From contig NZ_LT629804.1 in the NCBI RefSeq assembly GCF_900105865.1, positions 1,674,001 through 1,738,000 on the forward strand: a stretch of DNA of 64,000 nt, read 5' to 3'. The position numbers and the translations under genes were made by a program. Below the pieces are notes generated by a model, which saw only the letters and a list, made by a program, of their open reading frames with translations, was not told the origin of the DNA and did not search any database. Source of the stretch: Arcanobacterium phocae. GTDB lineage: Bacteria; Actinomycetota; Actinomycetes; Actinomycetales; Actinomycetaceae. Within the stretch, counting starts at the first letter, position 1, and each line of letters begins with the position of its first letter. Positions 43,645-51,804 of the stretch are shown piece after piece.

Positions 43645-45303
43645 CTACTTCTTCTGAACGTACTTCAACGAATCCAACGTCACTGCCGCAAGAATAATAA
43701 TTCCTTCGAAGACAAACTGGAGATTGGTGTCAATTCCCAAGATCGTTAACGAATATGTCAGACCGGTAAAGATCATCACACCGGTCACAACACCAGAGAT
43801 CTTTCCGATACCACCGGTGAACGACACGCCACCAACCACGCACGCGGCGATAGCGTCCATATCCCAACCTTGGCCGTAAGCTGCGGAGCCAGAACCGAAC
43901 ATTCGCGCAGCTTCCAACCAAGAGCCGAAACCGTAGAGGACGCCTGCAAGGATGAAAGCTCCCATAGTCACTTTAAACACGGAGATTCCGGAAACCGCAG
44001 CAGCTTCTGGGTTGCCGCCAACAGCGTAAAGATTCTTTCCGAAAGTGGTCTTGTTCCAGATAAACCACACAACAATTGTGGCGGCCACTGCCCAAAGAAT
44101 AATCGTTGGGAAGCCAGAGACATTTGGCACGATCATTCGCGGAATTTCGGATTCGATAGCTCCGAAGCTCACGCCCTTGGTCGCATACGTGACAAGTCCA
44201 AAAATGATGAGCATGTTTGCCATTGTGGAAACGAATGGGTGCATTTTAAATCGTGCGGTAAAGAATCCTGCGATCATCGTGAAGGCGGTCGTGGCGATAA
44301 TACACGCAATCAGTGCCAAGACCACACGTCCTCCAACGGGGATTCCAGTGAAGTCAAAAGCGTGTCCGAATACGCTTCCAGTATTGGGTCCCTTGTGCAT
44401 AACGACCGTTGCAATCACCATGCCCATGCCAACCATTCGACCGATCGACAAATCAGTGCCAGTGAGCAAAATAAGTCCAGCAACACCTAGCGCTAAGAAC
44501 ATGCGCGGTGAAGCCTGCTGCAAAATATTCAAAACATTCTGCGTTGTAAAGAGGTCAACGCCCTTAGTAATCGGAGCCAGAACCGCCATAGCAATGAAGA
44601 TCAAAACGATAACGATATACAAGCCGTTTTTCAGCAAGAACTGACGCCGATTAAACGAGTATCGATAATTTTCGATCTTCTGCGCAAAAGTCTGCTTGAA
44701 CGTAAAGTCGGAGTTTCGAAGCAGATCGATCATATGATATTTCTCTGCTACTGCCGCATGCCGACGATCTTTAGCCGCTTGCATCCGATGCTGTAACGAG
44801 ATTTTTGCATCGTACTGCTTATTTTTGTAGACGACGTCTTCGTCTTTCAGTTCTTGCTTGAGGTCATCACCGCCTTGCTTACGTATTTCAGAAATCGCAT
44901 TTTCATGCTCCTTTTTAACAACACGAAGCTGACGCTCATATTCTTCTTTCGCCTGACGCTTTTCTTCCTCTACGCTAGCTTCAACTTTACTGAGGTACGT
45001 TTTATCAAAATTATCATCGATGTATTTCTCAGCACGCGCTACCAGTTTATTGATGCGTGGTCGATTAGCTGTTTGAACACGTCGCGCCTCAGCGAGTTCT
45101 TTCTCATCGCGGCGTCGTAGCTCAGCCCGCTCATCTTTCGACAGCGTACGGTCAGCTTTCATGTTGCGAAGCTGATGCTGTAATCGAGTTACCTTTGTTG
45201 TTCCGTCTTCACGCAAAACATCTATTTCAGATTGGATATTTCCAACATATTCTTTGATAGGCGCGAGGAGTTGTTCTTCTTTTTCATAAGTTAGGACACT
45301 CAT
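43645..45303 (-). CDS. mglC: Galactose-type ABC permease MglC with N-terminal coiled coil
   Basis: 552-aa permease. Residues ~225-552 are a normal MglC/RbsC-type membrane domain (8-10 helices, with TGTDLSIGRMVGM and GGVSFTGGIGKISGV signatures). Residues 1-~220 are an extra soluble region, very rich in Lys/Arg/Glu with heptad repeats (for example EEEKRQAKEEYERQL), predicted long coiled coil on the cytosolic side; standard MglC is ~335 aa and lacks it. AAAGGAAATGCC precedes the ATG. Last gene of mglBAC, 13 bp after mglA. Confidence 0.88.
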   Translation of the reverse strand: MSVLTYEKEEQLLAPIKEYVGNIQSEIDVLREDGTTKVTRLQHQLRNMKADRTLSKDERAELRRRDEKELAEARRVQTANRPRINKLVARAEKYIDDNFDKTYLSKVEASVEEEKRQAKEEYERQLRVVKKEHENAISEIRKQGGDDLKQELKDEDVVYKNKQYDAKISLQHRMQAAKDRRHAAVAEKYHMIDLLRNSDFTFKQTFAQKIENYRYSFNRRQFLLKNGLYIVIVLIFIAMAVLAPITKGVDLFTTQNVLNILQQASPRMFLALGVAGLILLTGTDLSIGRMVGMGMVIATVVMHKGPNTGSVFGHAFDFTGIPVGGRVVLALIACIIATTAFTMIAGFFTARFKMHPFVSTMANMLIIFGLVTYATKGVSFGAIESEIPRMIVPNVSGFPTIILWAVAATIVVWFIWNKTTFGKNLYAVGGNPEAAAVSGISVFKVTMGAFILAGVLYGFGSWLEAARMFGSGSAAYGQGWDMDAIAACVVGGVSFTGGIGKISGVVTGVMIFTGLTYSLTILGIDTNLQFVFEGIIILAAVTLDSLKYVQKK

Positions 45304-45316
45304 GGCATTTCCTTTC

Positions 45317-46825
45317 TTATAGATACTTTGCGCTAAGTCTGAGTAGTTCTTCTTGGTTGGTTTCTTGGGTATTGACGATGCCAGCTAGACGTCCGGCAGA
45401 CATAACGCCGATACGGTTAGTAATTCCGAGGATTTCAGGCATCTCGGAGCTGACCAGAAGGACTGTCTTGCCACGTTTTGCCATCTCGATAATAAGTTCA
45501 TAGATCTCATACTTAGCGCCGACGTCGATACCACGAGTTGGCTCGTCCATCATAAACACTTTGGGTTCACGTTCTAGCCACCGACCGAAAATTACTTTCT
45601 GCTGGTTGCCGCCAGAAAGCGCCGAGATCAGTTCCTCCGGTCCAGTGGTTTTCGTATGCATCGTGCGGATTTCGCCGACAGTTGCAGCCTGCATTTTGCG
45701 ATCAGAGAGAGCGATTCTCTTCTTGTACGACGGTAGGTTTGCGATAGTTGTGTTGAACGTTAGGTCTCCCTTGAGGAATAAACCATCAGCCTTTCGTTCT
45801 TCCGTAATCAGCGCAAATCCAGAGTCGATTGCTTCACGCGGTTTATTGAAATTCATCAATTTATCGCGGTAGTAGACACGTCCAGTAGCTCGAGTTCGGA
45901 TACCAAAAATTGTTTCCAATAGTTCAGTGCGACCAGCTCCTACCAGACCATAAAGTCCAAATATCTCGCCTTCTTTGACTTCAAACGAGATGTCTTTGAT
46001 ATAAGGTGCGAACTTTGTTGATAGATGGCTAATTTGCAAAATTGGCTGGCCAGGATCATTATCGACATCAGGATAACGGTTTTCCAGCGATCGACCTACC
46101 ATTGCAGTGATGAGTTCATTCATGTTGGTATCTGACGTATCTTTCGTCATCACCAACTTTCCATCGCGCAGAACTGCGACTTGGTCACAGATCTCAAAAA
46201 TCTCATCCATTTTGTGTGAAATATAAACAAGAGATATCCCGTTATCGCGTAGCTTGCGCATCATCTCGAATAGTTTCCGAACTTCCGGCTCGGTGAGAGA
46301 TGATGTTGGCTCGTCTAAAACGATAACTTGGGAATGATAGGAAATCGCTTTCGCAATTTCACACATTTGCCGTTGCGAGACGGACATTTTCCGCATCGGT
46401 TGCGTCAAATTCACGGTCATTCCAAGTTGTCGGAATAGATCCGAAGCCTCGGTTCGCATACGTTTTTCGTCGATAGTGCCTAGAGCTGTTTTTGGATACC
46501 GCCCTAAAAACAGATTATCGACGACGGAGCGTTCCAATGCCTGGTTGAGCTCTTGATGAACCATCGCAATCCCATTTTCCAAGGCTTCTTTAGGTCCAGA
46601 GAATGCAACCGGGTGACCATCAAGAGTAATCTCACCTTCGTCTTTTTGATACGTGCCAAACAAGCACTTCATCATTGTCGATTTACCGGCGCCATTTTCA
46701 CCCATAAGGCCTATGATCGATCCACGTTTAACATCAAAATCAATATGGTCAAGGACTCTGTTACGTCCAAAAGATTTTGACATTCCGCGGATTGTTAGCA
46801 CCACATCTTGGTTGTTGTCTGTCAT
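45317..46825 (-). CDS. mglA: Galactose-type ABC transporter ATPase, duplicated NBD
   Basis: 502-aa ATPase with two nucleotide-binding domains, as in MglA/RbsA. First domain: Walker A GENGAGKST, signature MSVSQRQ, Walker B VIVLDEPTSS. Second domain: deviant Walker A GLVGAGRTE, signature LSGGNQQK, Walker B FMMDEPTRG. The start ATG at 46825 (MTDNNQDVVL) gives the usual family length; the 18 codons of open frame before it include the 13-bp intercistronic hairpin. Only a weak GAAAG precedes the start. Confidence 0.93.
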   Translation of the reverse strand: MTDNNQDVVLTIRGMSKSFGRNRVLDHIDFDVKRGSIIGLMGENGAGKSTMMKCLFGTYQKDEGEITLDGHPVAFSGPKEALENGIAMVHQELNQALERSVVDNLFLGRYPKTALGTIDEKRMRTEASDLFRQLGMTVNLTQPMRKMSVSQRQMCEIAKAISYHSQVIVLDEPTSSLTEPEVRKLFEMMRKLRDNGISLVYISHKMDEIFEICDQVAVLRDGKLVMTKDTSDTNMNELITAMVGRSLENRYPDVDNDPGQPILQISHLSTKFAPYIKDISFEVKEGEIFGLYGLVGAGRTELLETIFGIRTRATGRVYYRDKLMNFNKPREAIDSGFALITEERKADGLFLKGDLTFNTTIANLPSYKKRIALSDRKMQAATVGEIRTMHTKTTGPEELISALSGGNQQKVIFGRWLEREPKVFMMDEPTRGIDVGAKYEIYELIIEMAKRGKTVLLVSSEMPEILGITNRIGVMSAGRLAGIVNTQETNQEELLRLSAKYL

Positions 46826-46846
46826 GACATAATTTCTTTCTGAAAT

Positions 46847-46877
46847 GGGGCGATTGAGGCTCACCCTCAATCGCCCC
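46847..46877 (-). promoter_or_regulatory. Intercistronic hairpin between mglB and mglA
   Basis: GGGGCGATTGAGG (46847-46859) and CCTCAATCGCCCC (46865-46877) form a perfect 13-bp stem with a CTCAC loop, 22 bases before the mglA start. A real U-tract is missing, so partial termination or mRNA 3'-end protection of mglB, giving more binding protein than ATPase, is the likely role. Confidence 0.7.
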
Positions 46878-46917
46878 ATCCCATCGACTTATAGCTACGT
46901 CTACGGCGTACTAAAAA

Positions 46918-48144
46918 CTACTGGTTAAGCAGCGACGTGTATGAAACAGCGTTGTCTGTCTTCACCATGTTGATAGCGAATGCGTCGTATGCGCCGGGGT
47001 TACCAAGTCGGTTGGTAATATTCGATTCGGTCTGACCGTCACCACCGATGTATTCCACATCGAGGTTAAGGAGTTTGTCGTACTTCTGAAGCAATGGCTG
47101 ATAGGTTGATCCGAGGAAGTTATCCGCGGAATTGTAGATATCGAGCCAAACCTTCTTCGTTTCGCCATTAACTTGCTTGCTGACAGGTTCGTAGGTAACC
47201 GTCGAATCGAGGAAATCCTTGTAGTTATCAGCAGTGACTGCAACATTCAGGGCATAGAACGAACGCTCATCTTCAACGTACTTGTAGTCATCGTCAGAAA
47301 GAACGTTTCCGGCTTCATCAGCTTTGGCGATGCCTTCCATAACATCTTTACCGTCAAGAGCGTTGCGTAGGACACGTAACGTAAGGTACGCCTGAACATC
47401 AGCGTGCTGCGAAATTGTTCCACCGTATCCGTCAGCAATGGCGGCGACTGCGTCAGAATTTGCGTCGTAACCGAATGTCGGGACTTTCTGAGCCTTGGAC
47501 CACTTGTTAAACATGGCCATGCCCATGCCGTCGTTGTTAGAAATAACGAGATCAATATCATCGCCGAACTTACCGCTCCATGCAGTAATCGTATCGCCTG
47601 CGGTTCCTGCATCCCAGGTAGCGCCCGCACCAGTCTTCATTTCCTTAGAAGCCAGCTCAACAACCTTAAAGCTACCAAGAGATCCTTCTTTCACCGCATT
47701 GGCATTGGTCTCAGTAGGATCTGACAGAATGTTTCCGCCTTCTTCAACTGCGGTATCGAGTGCCTTACGGACACCACGGGTACGAGCAATCGAATCATTA
47801 TGCCCTACGTCTCCAATAGCGAGGACGTAGCCGATCTTTCCATCACCGTTACGGTCAATGGTGTCCTTATGCTTTTCAATATATTCAGCAACCATTTGGC
47901 CCTGAAGTTCTGCTCCTTGGGACGCATCGAAGCCAACATAATATGTGTTCTCATTAAAGTTAAGAGCATCTTTATCTAGGTCCCCTGTTGAGGAATTAGA
48001 TGGCTGCCGGTTAAACCAAACCAGCGGCTTTTGATTATTAGCGCCACTCGATGAGCTACTAGAGTCAGCTGAGCCACCGGCACAGGCGGACAGTGACAAA
48101 AGTACACCGGCAGACAAAGCAACAGCTTTTTTCATATTCTTCAT
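46918..48144 (-). CDS. mglB: Galactose-binding lipoprotein MglB, apparently circularly permuted
   Basis: 408-aa substrate-binding lipoprotein (signal 1-20, lipidated C21, Ser-rich linker to ~38). The mature domain starts at LVWFNRQPS, which aligns with residue ~87 of E. coli MglB (PVVFFNKEPS), and runs in normal order: Ca-loop-like DRNGDGKIGYV, GHNDSIART (H115, D117, R121), W177, SNND (N203/N204), FGYD (D227). The segment that should come first appears instead at residues ~330-408: VWLDIYNSADNF (D341, F343), NITNRL, and YDAFAINMV, matching E. coli VTIYKYDDNF and VKALAINLV. GAAGG precedes the ATG. Substrate is likely galactose/glucose (inference). Confidence 0.88.
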   Translation of the reverse strand: MKNMKKAVALSAGVLLSLSACAGGSADSSSSSSGANNQKPLVWFNRQPSNSSTGDLDKDALNFNENTYYVGFDASQGAELQGQMVAEYIEKHKDTIDRNGDGKIGYVLAIGDVGHNDSIARTRGVRKALDTAVEEGGNILSDPTETNANAVKEGSLGSFKVVELASKEMKTGAGATWDAGTAGDTITAWSGKFGDDIDLVISNNDGMGMAMFNKWSKAQKVPTFGYDANSDAVAAIADGYGGTISQHADVQAYLTLRVLRNALDGKDVMEGIAKADEAGNVLSDDDYKYVEDERSFYALNVAVTADNYKDFLDSTVTYEPVSKQVNGETKKVWLDIYNSADNFLGSTYQPLLQKYDKLLNLDVEYIGGDGQTESNITNRLGNPGAYDAFAINMVKTDNAVSYTSLLNQ

Positions 48145-48234
48145 TTCGAACCTTCTCTATGTCTCCATTGACAAATCTGGCCATAGTGATACACCCTCGT
48201 ATCTGCTAATCAGCCAGCTGTTCAAAGAATACAT

Positions 48235-48250
48235 TTTGATTCTTCTCACA
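48235..48250 (-). promoter_or_regulatory. CRP/GlxR-like site upstream of mglB
   Basis: On the minus strand TGTGA-GAAGAA-TCAAA, one mismatch from TGTGA-N6-TCACA. It ends 10 bp upstream of a TTGAAC -35-like hexamer (48225-48220) and about 90 bp before the mglB start. Fits catabolite control of a sugar transporter, unproven. Confidence 0.4.
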
Positions 48251-48266
48251 GCAAGGTGAAACGCAA

Positions 48267-49517
48267 TTAGTTTCGAAGCATGCCGCAGTATCGTGAATGC
48301 CATTGACGCGCAGACTGATCAGTCAGCGAAGCAATTTGGTCAATAATGACGCGCTGTCGCGCATTTTCGTCAGGAGCTTGGCGCCACCATTGCACAAACA
48401 TCGGCTCCATACGCTCTACGGGATCTTCAACTAGCGCATCCATAAGATCGAATAAAATAGTGCGTTGCTCGAAATATGGTGCCTCATGCTCACGTGGCGC
48501 CATTACATAGTGCACTGCAATACCTTTCACAAACATTATTTCTAATTCAGTATCACGTGGCACAATGACGTTTCCACAGTATCGGACAAGCGGATCAGGA
48601 CACTGCTCTTTCGTTGCATCCGTGACCGATGAAATAAAACGCCCAATCAGATCAGACGTATAGTCTTTTAATCCAGCCATATCACGCTGAGAACCGCGAT
48701 AATCTCGGGGCCAAGCATTCATCGCTAACACACGTTCTCCAGCGGCACCAAGCTCGTCTTCACTACACTTCGGTTTGTACCATGCGAGCGTTGATTCGAC
48801 GACGGCGCGAATCTCTGCCTCATTGTTGGGGCCCAAACGAGCAGGATGAATATAGCCAGAAAAAACGCCATCCTCAACATCATGTACGGAGTAACCGATA
48901 TCATCAGCAAGATCCATCATTTGAGCTTCAGCGGAACGGCTCTCGCCATGGTTTTCATGAGCCCAAGAAAAAGCAGCGACGTCGTCGTCATAAGCGCCAA
49001 ATTTAGGCGAAGAATTACCACGCGGCCCAGCGAAACGTGTCCAGGGATATTTCACTGTTGCGTCAACCGTGGCCCGGGTAAGGTTCAAACCCGCCGAACG
49101 CCCATCACTATGGAAACGTTTTGGCTCAAGCCTAGTTAGAATCCGCAAAGTCTGAGCGTTGCCTTCGAATCCGCCAAACGATTGAGCAATCTCATCAAGT
49201 GCGTTCTCTCCATTGTGTCCATACGGCGGATGACCCAAATCGTGACACAAGCAAGCGGTCTCTACCACGTCTTCGTCAGCACCGAGATTCTTAGCCAAGG
49301 AACGACCTACTTGTGCTACTTCAAGCGAATGTGTAAGGCGGGTTCGAATAAAATCGTCAGATTCTGGCCCCATCACTTGAGTTTTTGCACCCAGACGCCG
49401 TAGTGCGGCGGAATGTAGGACACGTGCCCGGTCGCGTTCAAAATCTGTGCGAGCAGAACTCTTGACACCTTCGCTCACCCAGCGTTCTTTGTCTATTGCA
49501 GTGTAGGCTTGAATCAC
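48267..49517 (-). CDS. dgt: Deoxyguanosinetriphosphate triphosphohydrolase-like protein
   Basis: 416-aa HD-domain enzyme of the dGTPase family, which hydrolyses dNTPs to nucleosides and triphosphate. RTRLTHSLEVAQVGR, CHDLGHPPYGHNGE and a later conserved LADDIGYSVHDVED supply the metal site (His-Asp). The GTG start is 6 bases after TAGGGT (minus 49529-49524), no Shine-Dalgarno, so leaderless. In related genomes dgt precedes dnaG directly; here mglBAC and the rhodanese gene lie between. Confidence 0.92.
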   Translation of the reverse strand: MIQAYTAIDKERWVSEGVKSSARTDFERDRARVLHSAALRRLGAKTQVMGPESDDFIRTRLTHSLEVAQVGRSLAKNLGADEDVVETACLCHDLGHPPYGHNGENALDEIAQSFGGFEGNAQTLRILTRLEPKRFHSDGRSAGLNLTRATVDATVKYPWTRFAGPRGNSSPKFGAYDDDVAAFSWAHENHGESRSAEAQMMDLADDIGYSVHDVEDGVFSGYIHPARLGPNNEAEIRAVVESTLAWYKPKCSEDELGAAGERVLAMNAWPRDYRGSQRDMAGLKDYTSDLIGRFISSVTDATKEQCPDPLVRYCGNVIVPRDTELEIMFVKGIAVHYVMAPREHEAPYFEQRTILFDLMDALVEDPVERMEPMFVQWWRQAPDENARQRVIIDQIASLTDQSARQWHSRYCGMLRN

Positions 49518-49552
49518 ACAACTACCCTACCTTTTAGGACAGCAAAAAGACT

Positions 49553-50578
49553 ATGGGGAACACAGGATTAGACGCAGGTGAGACTCCCACCACGCATCGC
49601 AATGATATCGCTGCAGTGGTTTATCGAGACAACGCTACAATTCAACCGTGGGACAGGCATTCCGTCTGGTACCACGCTTCAGAGCATGAGACCTCCACTA
49701 CCGATGAGACTGTTAACCTAATTTCGCGAATTGCTCGCCTCGGAATAAACACGCTAACGATTCCGGCCGGATGTTCAAATCTAAAACTTGGTTTTATTAT
49801 GTCGAGAGCCGAGAAACGCTCAATCCGGTTGCTCCCCGATATTAGTGCACTTGATAGCCCGCCAAGCACTCTCAAGCAGTGGTTAGATCAAGGCGGATGG
49901 GGCATCGAGCTTGGGTTTCATCATCTAACCGAACTTACCAGCCGCATTGGCGGTATGTCGTTAGGCGAGCTCCAAGCCCAGGTTTCCTTGGCTCACCCCG
50001 AATCGGTTCTGTCTTTGGGCTTATGGGGAGACACCCTAGAGCAGTTTGACGACTTTTCAAACCAAGTCTATGACGCCTATGTCCATATTGTGCGTAGTCG
50101 ACCACTCAATTTACCTATAACCAGCGCAAGCTTTAGTTCTGAAATCATTCAGTTATACCGGCTCTTTGACTCTGCAGGAACGCTACCCGCTTGGGATTTA
50201 AGCGCTGGATCGGTTCATGCTACCGCTGGCGAGTTATCTCCTGCTGGAGTCATGGCCCTAGCACTGGCTTTACCAGGATTAGTCCATATCGACGCCGAAT
50301 CTAGCCATATTCCACCGTCAATTCGACATATTCTTCGCATCCGCCAAACATACCAAATGGCTACAGCAAACTTAGTGCTCGATCGCTCTAGACTAGCTGA
50401 TGGTATTGTCATCTTATACGCTGGAGAAATTGAGATACGTGCTAATTTTTCGGGACAGCCAGATCCGATTGCGAATGATGGCCGAGTTTTAACTACTTCT
50501 CAAATTGAATTACCTCGTGCCGATGATGGGAATCTGCTTTTACCTCCAGGGGACGTTGCTTGGCTCAAAGTAAAATAA
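49553..50578 (+). CDS. GH13 alpha-amylase-like protein lacking catalytic residues
   Basis: 341-aa protein. Pieces follow a shortened GH13 (alpha-amylase) barrel: IARLGINTLTIPA (beta-alpha near start), RSIRLLPDIS (where active enzymes have the VxDxVxNH motif), LKQWLDQGGWGIELGFH (where they have GxRxD), LSLGLWG (near the acid/base Glu), LALPGLVHIDAESS, and a C-terminal small beta domain (ILYAGEIEIRANFSG ... LLPPGDVAWLKV). The His, nucleophile Asp and acid Glu are all missing, so it should be catalytically dead. Assigned from layout only. Close to dgt (35 bp, divergent), and ends 2 bp before dusB with no terminator between. Start has no clear ribosome binding site. Confidence 0.6.
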   Translation: MGNTGLDAGETPTTHRNDIAAVVYRDNATIQPWDRHSVWYHASEHETSTTDETVNLISRIARLGINTLTIPAGCSNLKLGFIMSRAEKRSIRLLPDISALDSPPSTLKQWLDQGGWGIELGFHHLTELTSRIGGMSLGELQAQVSLAHPESVLSLGLWGDTLEQFDDFSNQVYDAYVHIVRSRPLNLPITSASFSSEIIQLYRLFDSAGTLPAWDLSAGSVHATAGELSPAGVMALALALPGLVHIDAESSHIPPSIRHILRIRQTYQMATANLVLDRSRLADGIVILYAGEIEIRANFSGQPDPIANDGRVLTTSQIELPRADDGNLLLPPGDVAWLKVK

Positions 50579-50580
50579 GA

Positions 50581-51804
50581 TCAGCCTCCAGAAACGTTGA
50601 CTTCTGCCTCATGAATTTTCTCTTGCTGCACCGGTGACAAATCGTGGGAGTCCAACCAAAACTCAGGAAGATGCGGGCGTTTTGCCCCACCCGCTCTACC
50701 GCGTGGACCTTCTGCAGCTTCTGGGAAAGACTGATCAAGGTCAAGCGTATCGAGAAGCTCACGCAGCTGCTCAACTGATTCGATCAAGCCCAGTTGGTGA
50801 CGCATTTGGCCGCCCACCGCAAACCCTCGCAGGTACCAGCCAACATGCTTACGGAGTTCCCGCATTGCACGATGTTCATCGGCAAAATGTGCAACTGACA
50901 ACTCACCGTGACGAACAATGATATCTGCAACTTCTCGCAACGCTGGTCGATAACGATACGGAGAGCCATACGATGCAGCAACGAGATCGAAAAATAACCA
51001 TGGTCTCCCCTGGCATCCACGGCCCACGCTAATCCCGTCTGCGCCTGTTTGCACGAGCATCGCGCGAGCATCGCCCACCTCGAATACGTCACCATTACCA
51101 AAGATTGGCAGGGAGGTCATTTGCTTCAGCTCGCCAATAAATTCCCAGCGGGCACGGCCAGAATAGTGCTGTTCTGTAGTACGTGCATGCAAGGTTAGTC
51201 CAGAGATTCCAGCATCCTCACTCATTCGGGCTACGTCCTTGAACGTCATATGATCTTCATCGATACCAATACGGCACTTGGCAGTAACCGGAACGACGAA
51301 GTCTCGTCCCGATTCTCGGGATGCTCGGTGGGCAGCTTCAACCGCACCAGTGACTATCTGGGAAAACAGTGAATGCTTCCACGGTAATGCAGACCCACCA
51401 CCCTTACGAGTTACTTTTGGAACTGGGCAACCGAAGTTCAGATCAATATGATCGGCTCGATTTTCTCGCACTAATATGTCAACAGCGCGGGCTATAGATG
51501 TTGGTTCAACACCGTATAGTTGTATGGAACGTACCGGGTCTGCTGGATCTGGCTTAATCATCGTCATTGTTTCCGGATTGCGCTCTATCAGGGCACGAGA
51601 AGTGACCATCTCACAAACATACAGTCCCGCGTAGCTATGGTTACCACCATTATGACCGGCTTTTGGGAGCTCAACACCAGCAGCACGAGCGCCGGCTTCT
51701 CCGAATTCACGGCATAGCTGACGGAAAGGCGGGTTAGTAACCCCCGCCATTGGTGCAAGGATCACTGGAGATTCTAACAAAACATCGCCAATGCGAACGC
51801 TCAT
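50581..51804 (-). CDS. dusB: tRNA-dihydrouridine synthase
   Basis: 407-aa FMN enzyme that reduces uridines in tRNA D-loops. TIM barrel with ILAPMAGVTNPPFR at the N-terminus, the family Cys motif DLNFGCPVPKV, GSALPWK, LHARTTEQHYSG and GNGDVFEV, ISVGRGCQGRPW. C-terminal helical domain is standard. The ATG overlaps the YibE/F stop by 4 bp (ATGA), so it is translated downstream of glyS-YibE/F in one minus-strand unit. Confidence 0.94.
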   Translation of the reverse strand: MSVRIGDVLLESPVILAPMAGVTNPPFRQLCREFGEAGARAAGVELPKAGHNGGNHSYAGLYVCEMVTSRALIERNPETMTMIKPDPADPVRSIQLYGVEPTSIARAVDILVRENRADHIDLNFGCPVPKVTRKGGGSALPWKHSLFSQIVTGAVEAAHRASRESGRDFVVPVTAKCRIGIDEDHMTFKDVARMSEDAGISGLTLHARTTEQHYSGRARWEFIGELKQMTSLPIFGNGDVFEVGDARAMLVQTGADGISVGRGCQGRPWLFFDLVAASYGSPYRYRPALREVADIIVRHGELSVAHFADEHRAMRELRKHVGWYLRGFAVGGQMRHQLGLIESVEQLRELLDTLDLDQSFPEAAEGPRGRAGGAKRPHLPEFWLDSHDLSPVQQEKIHEAEVNVSGG

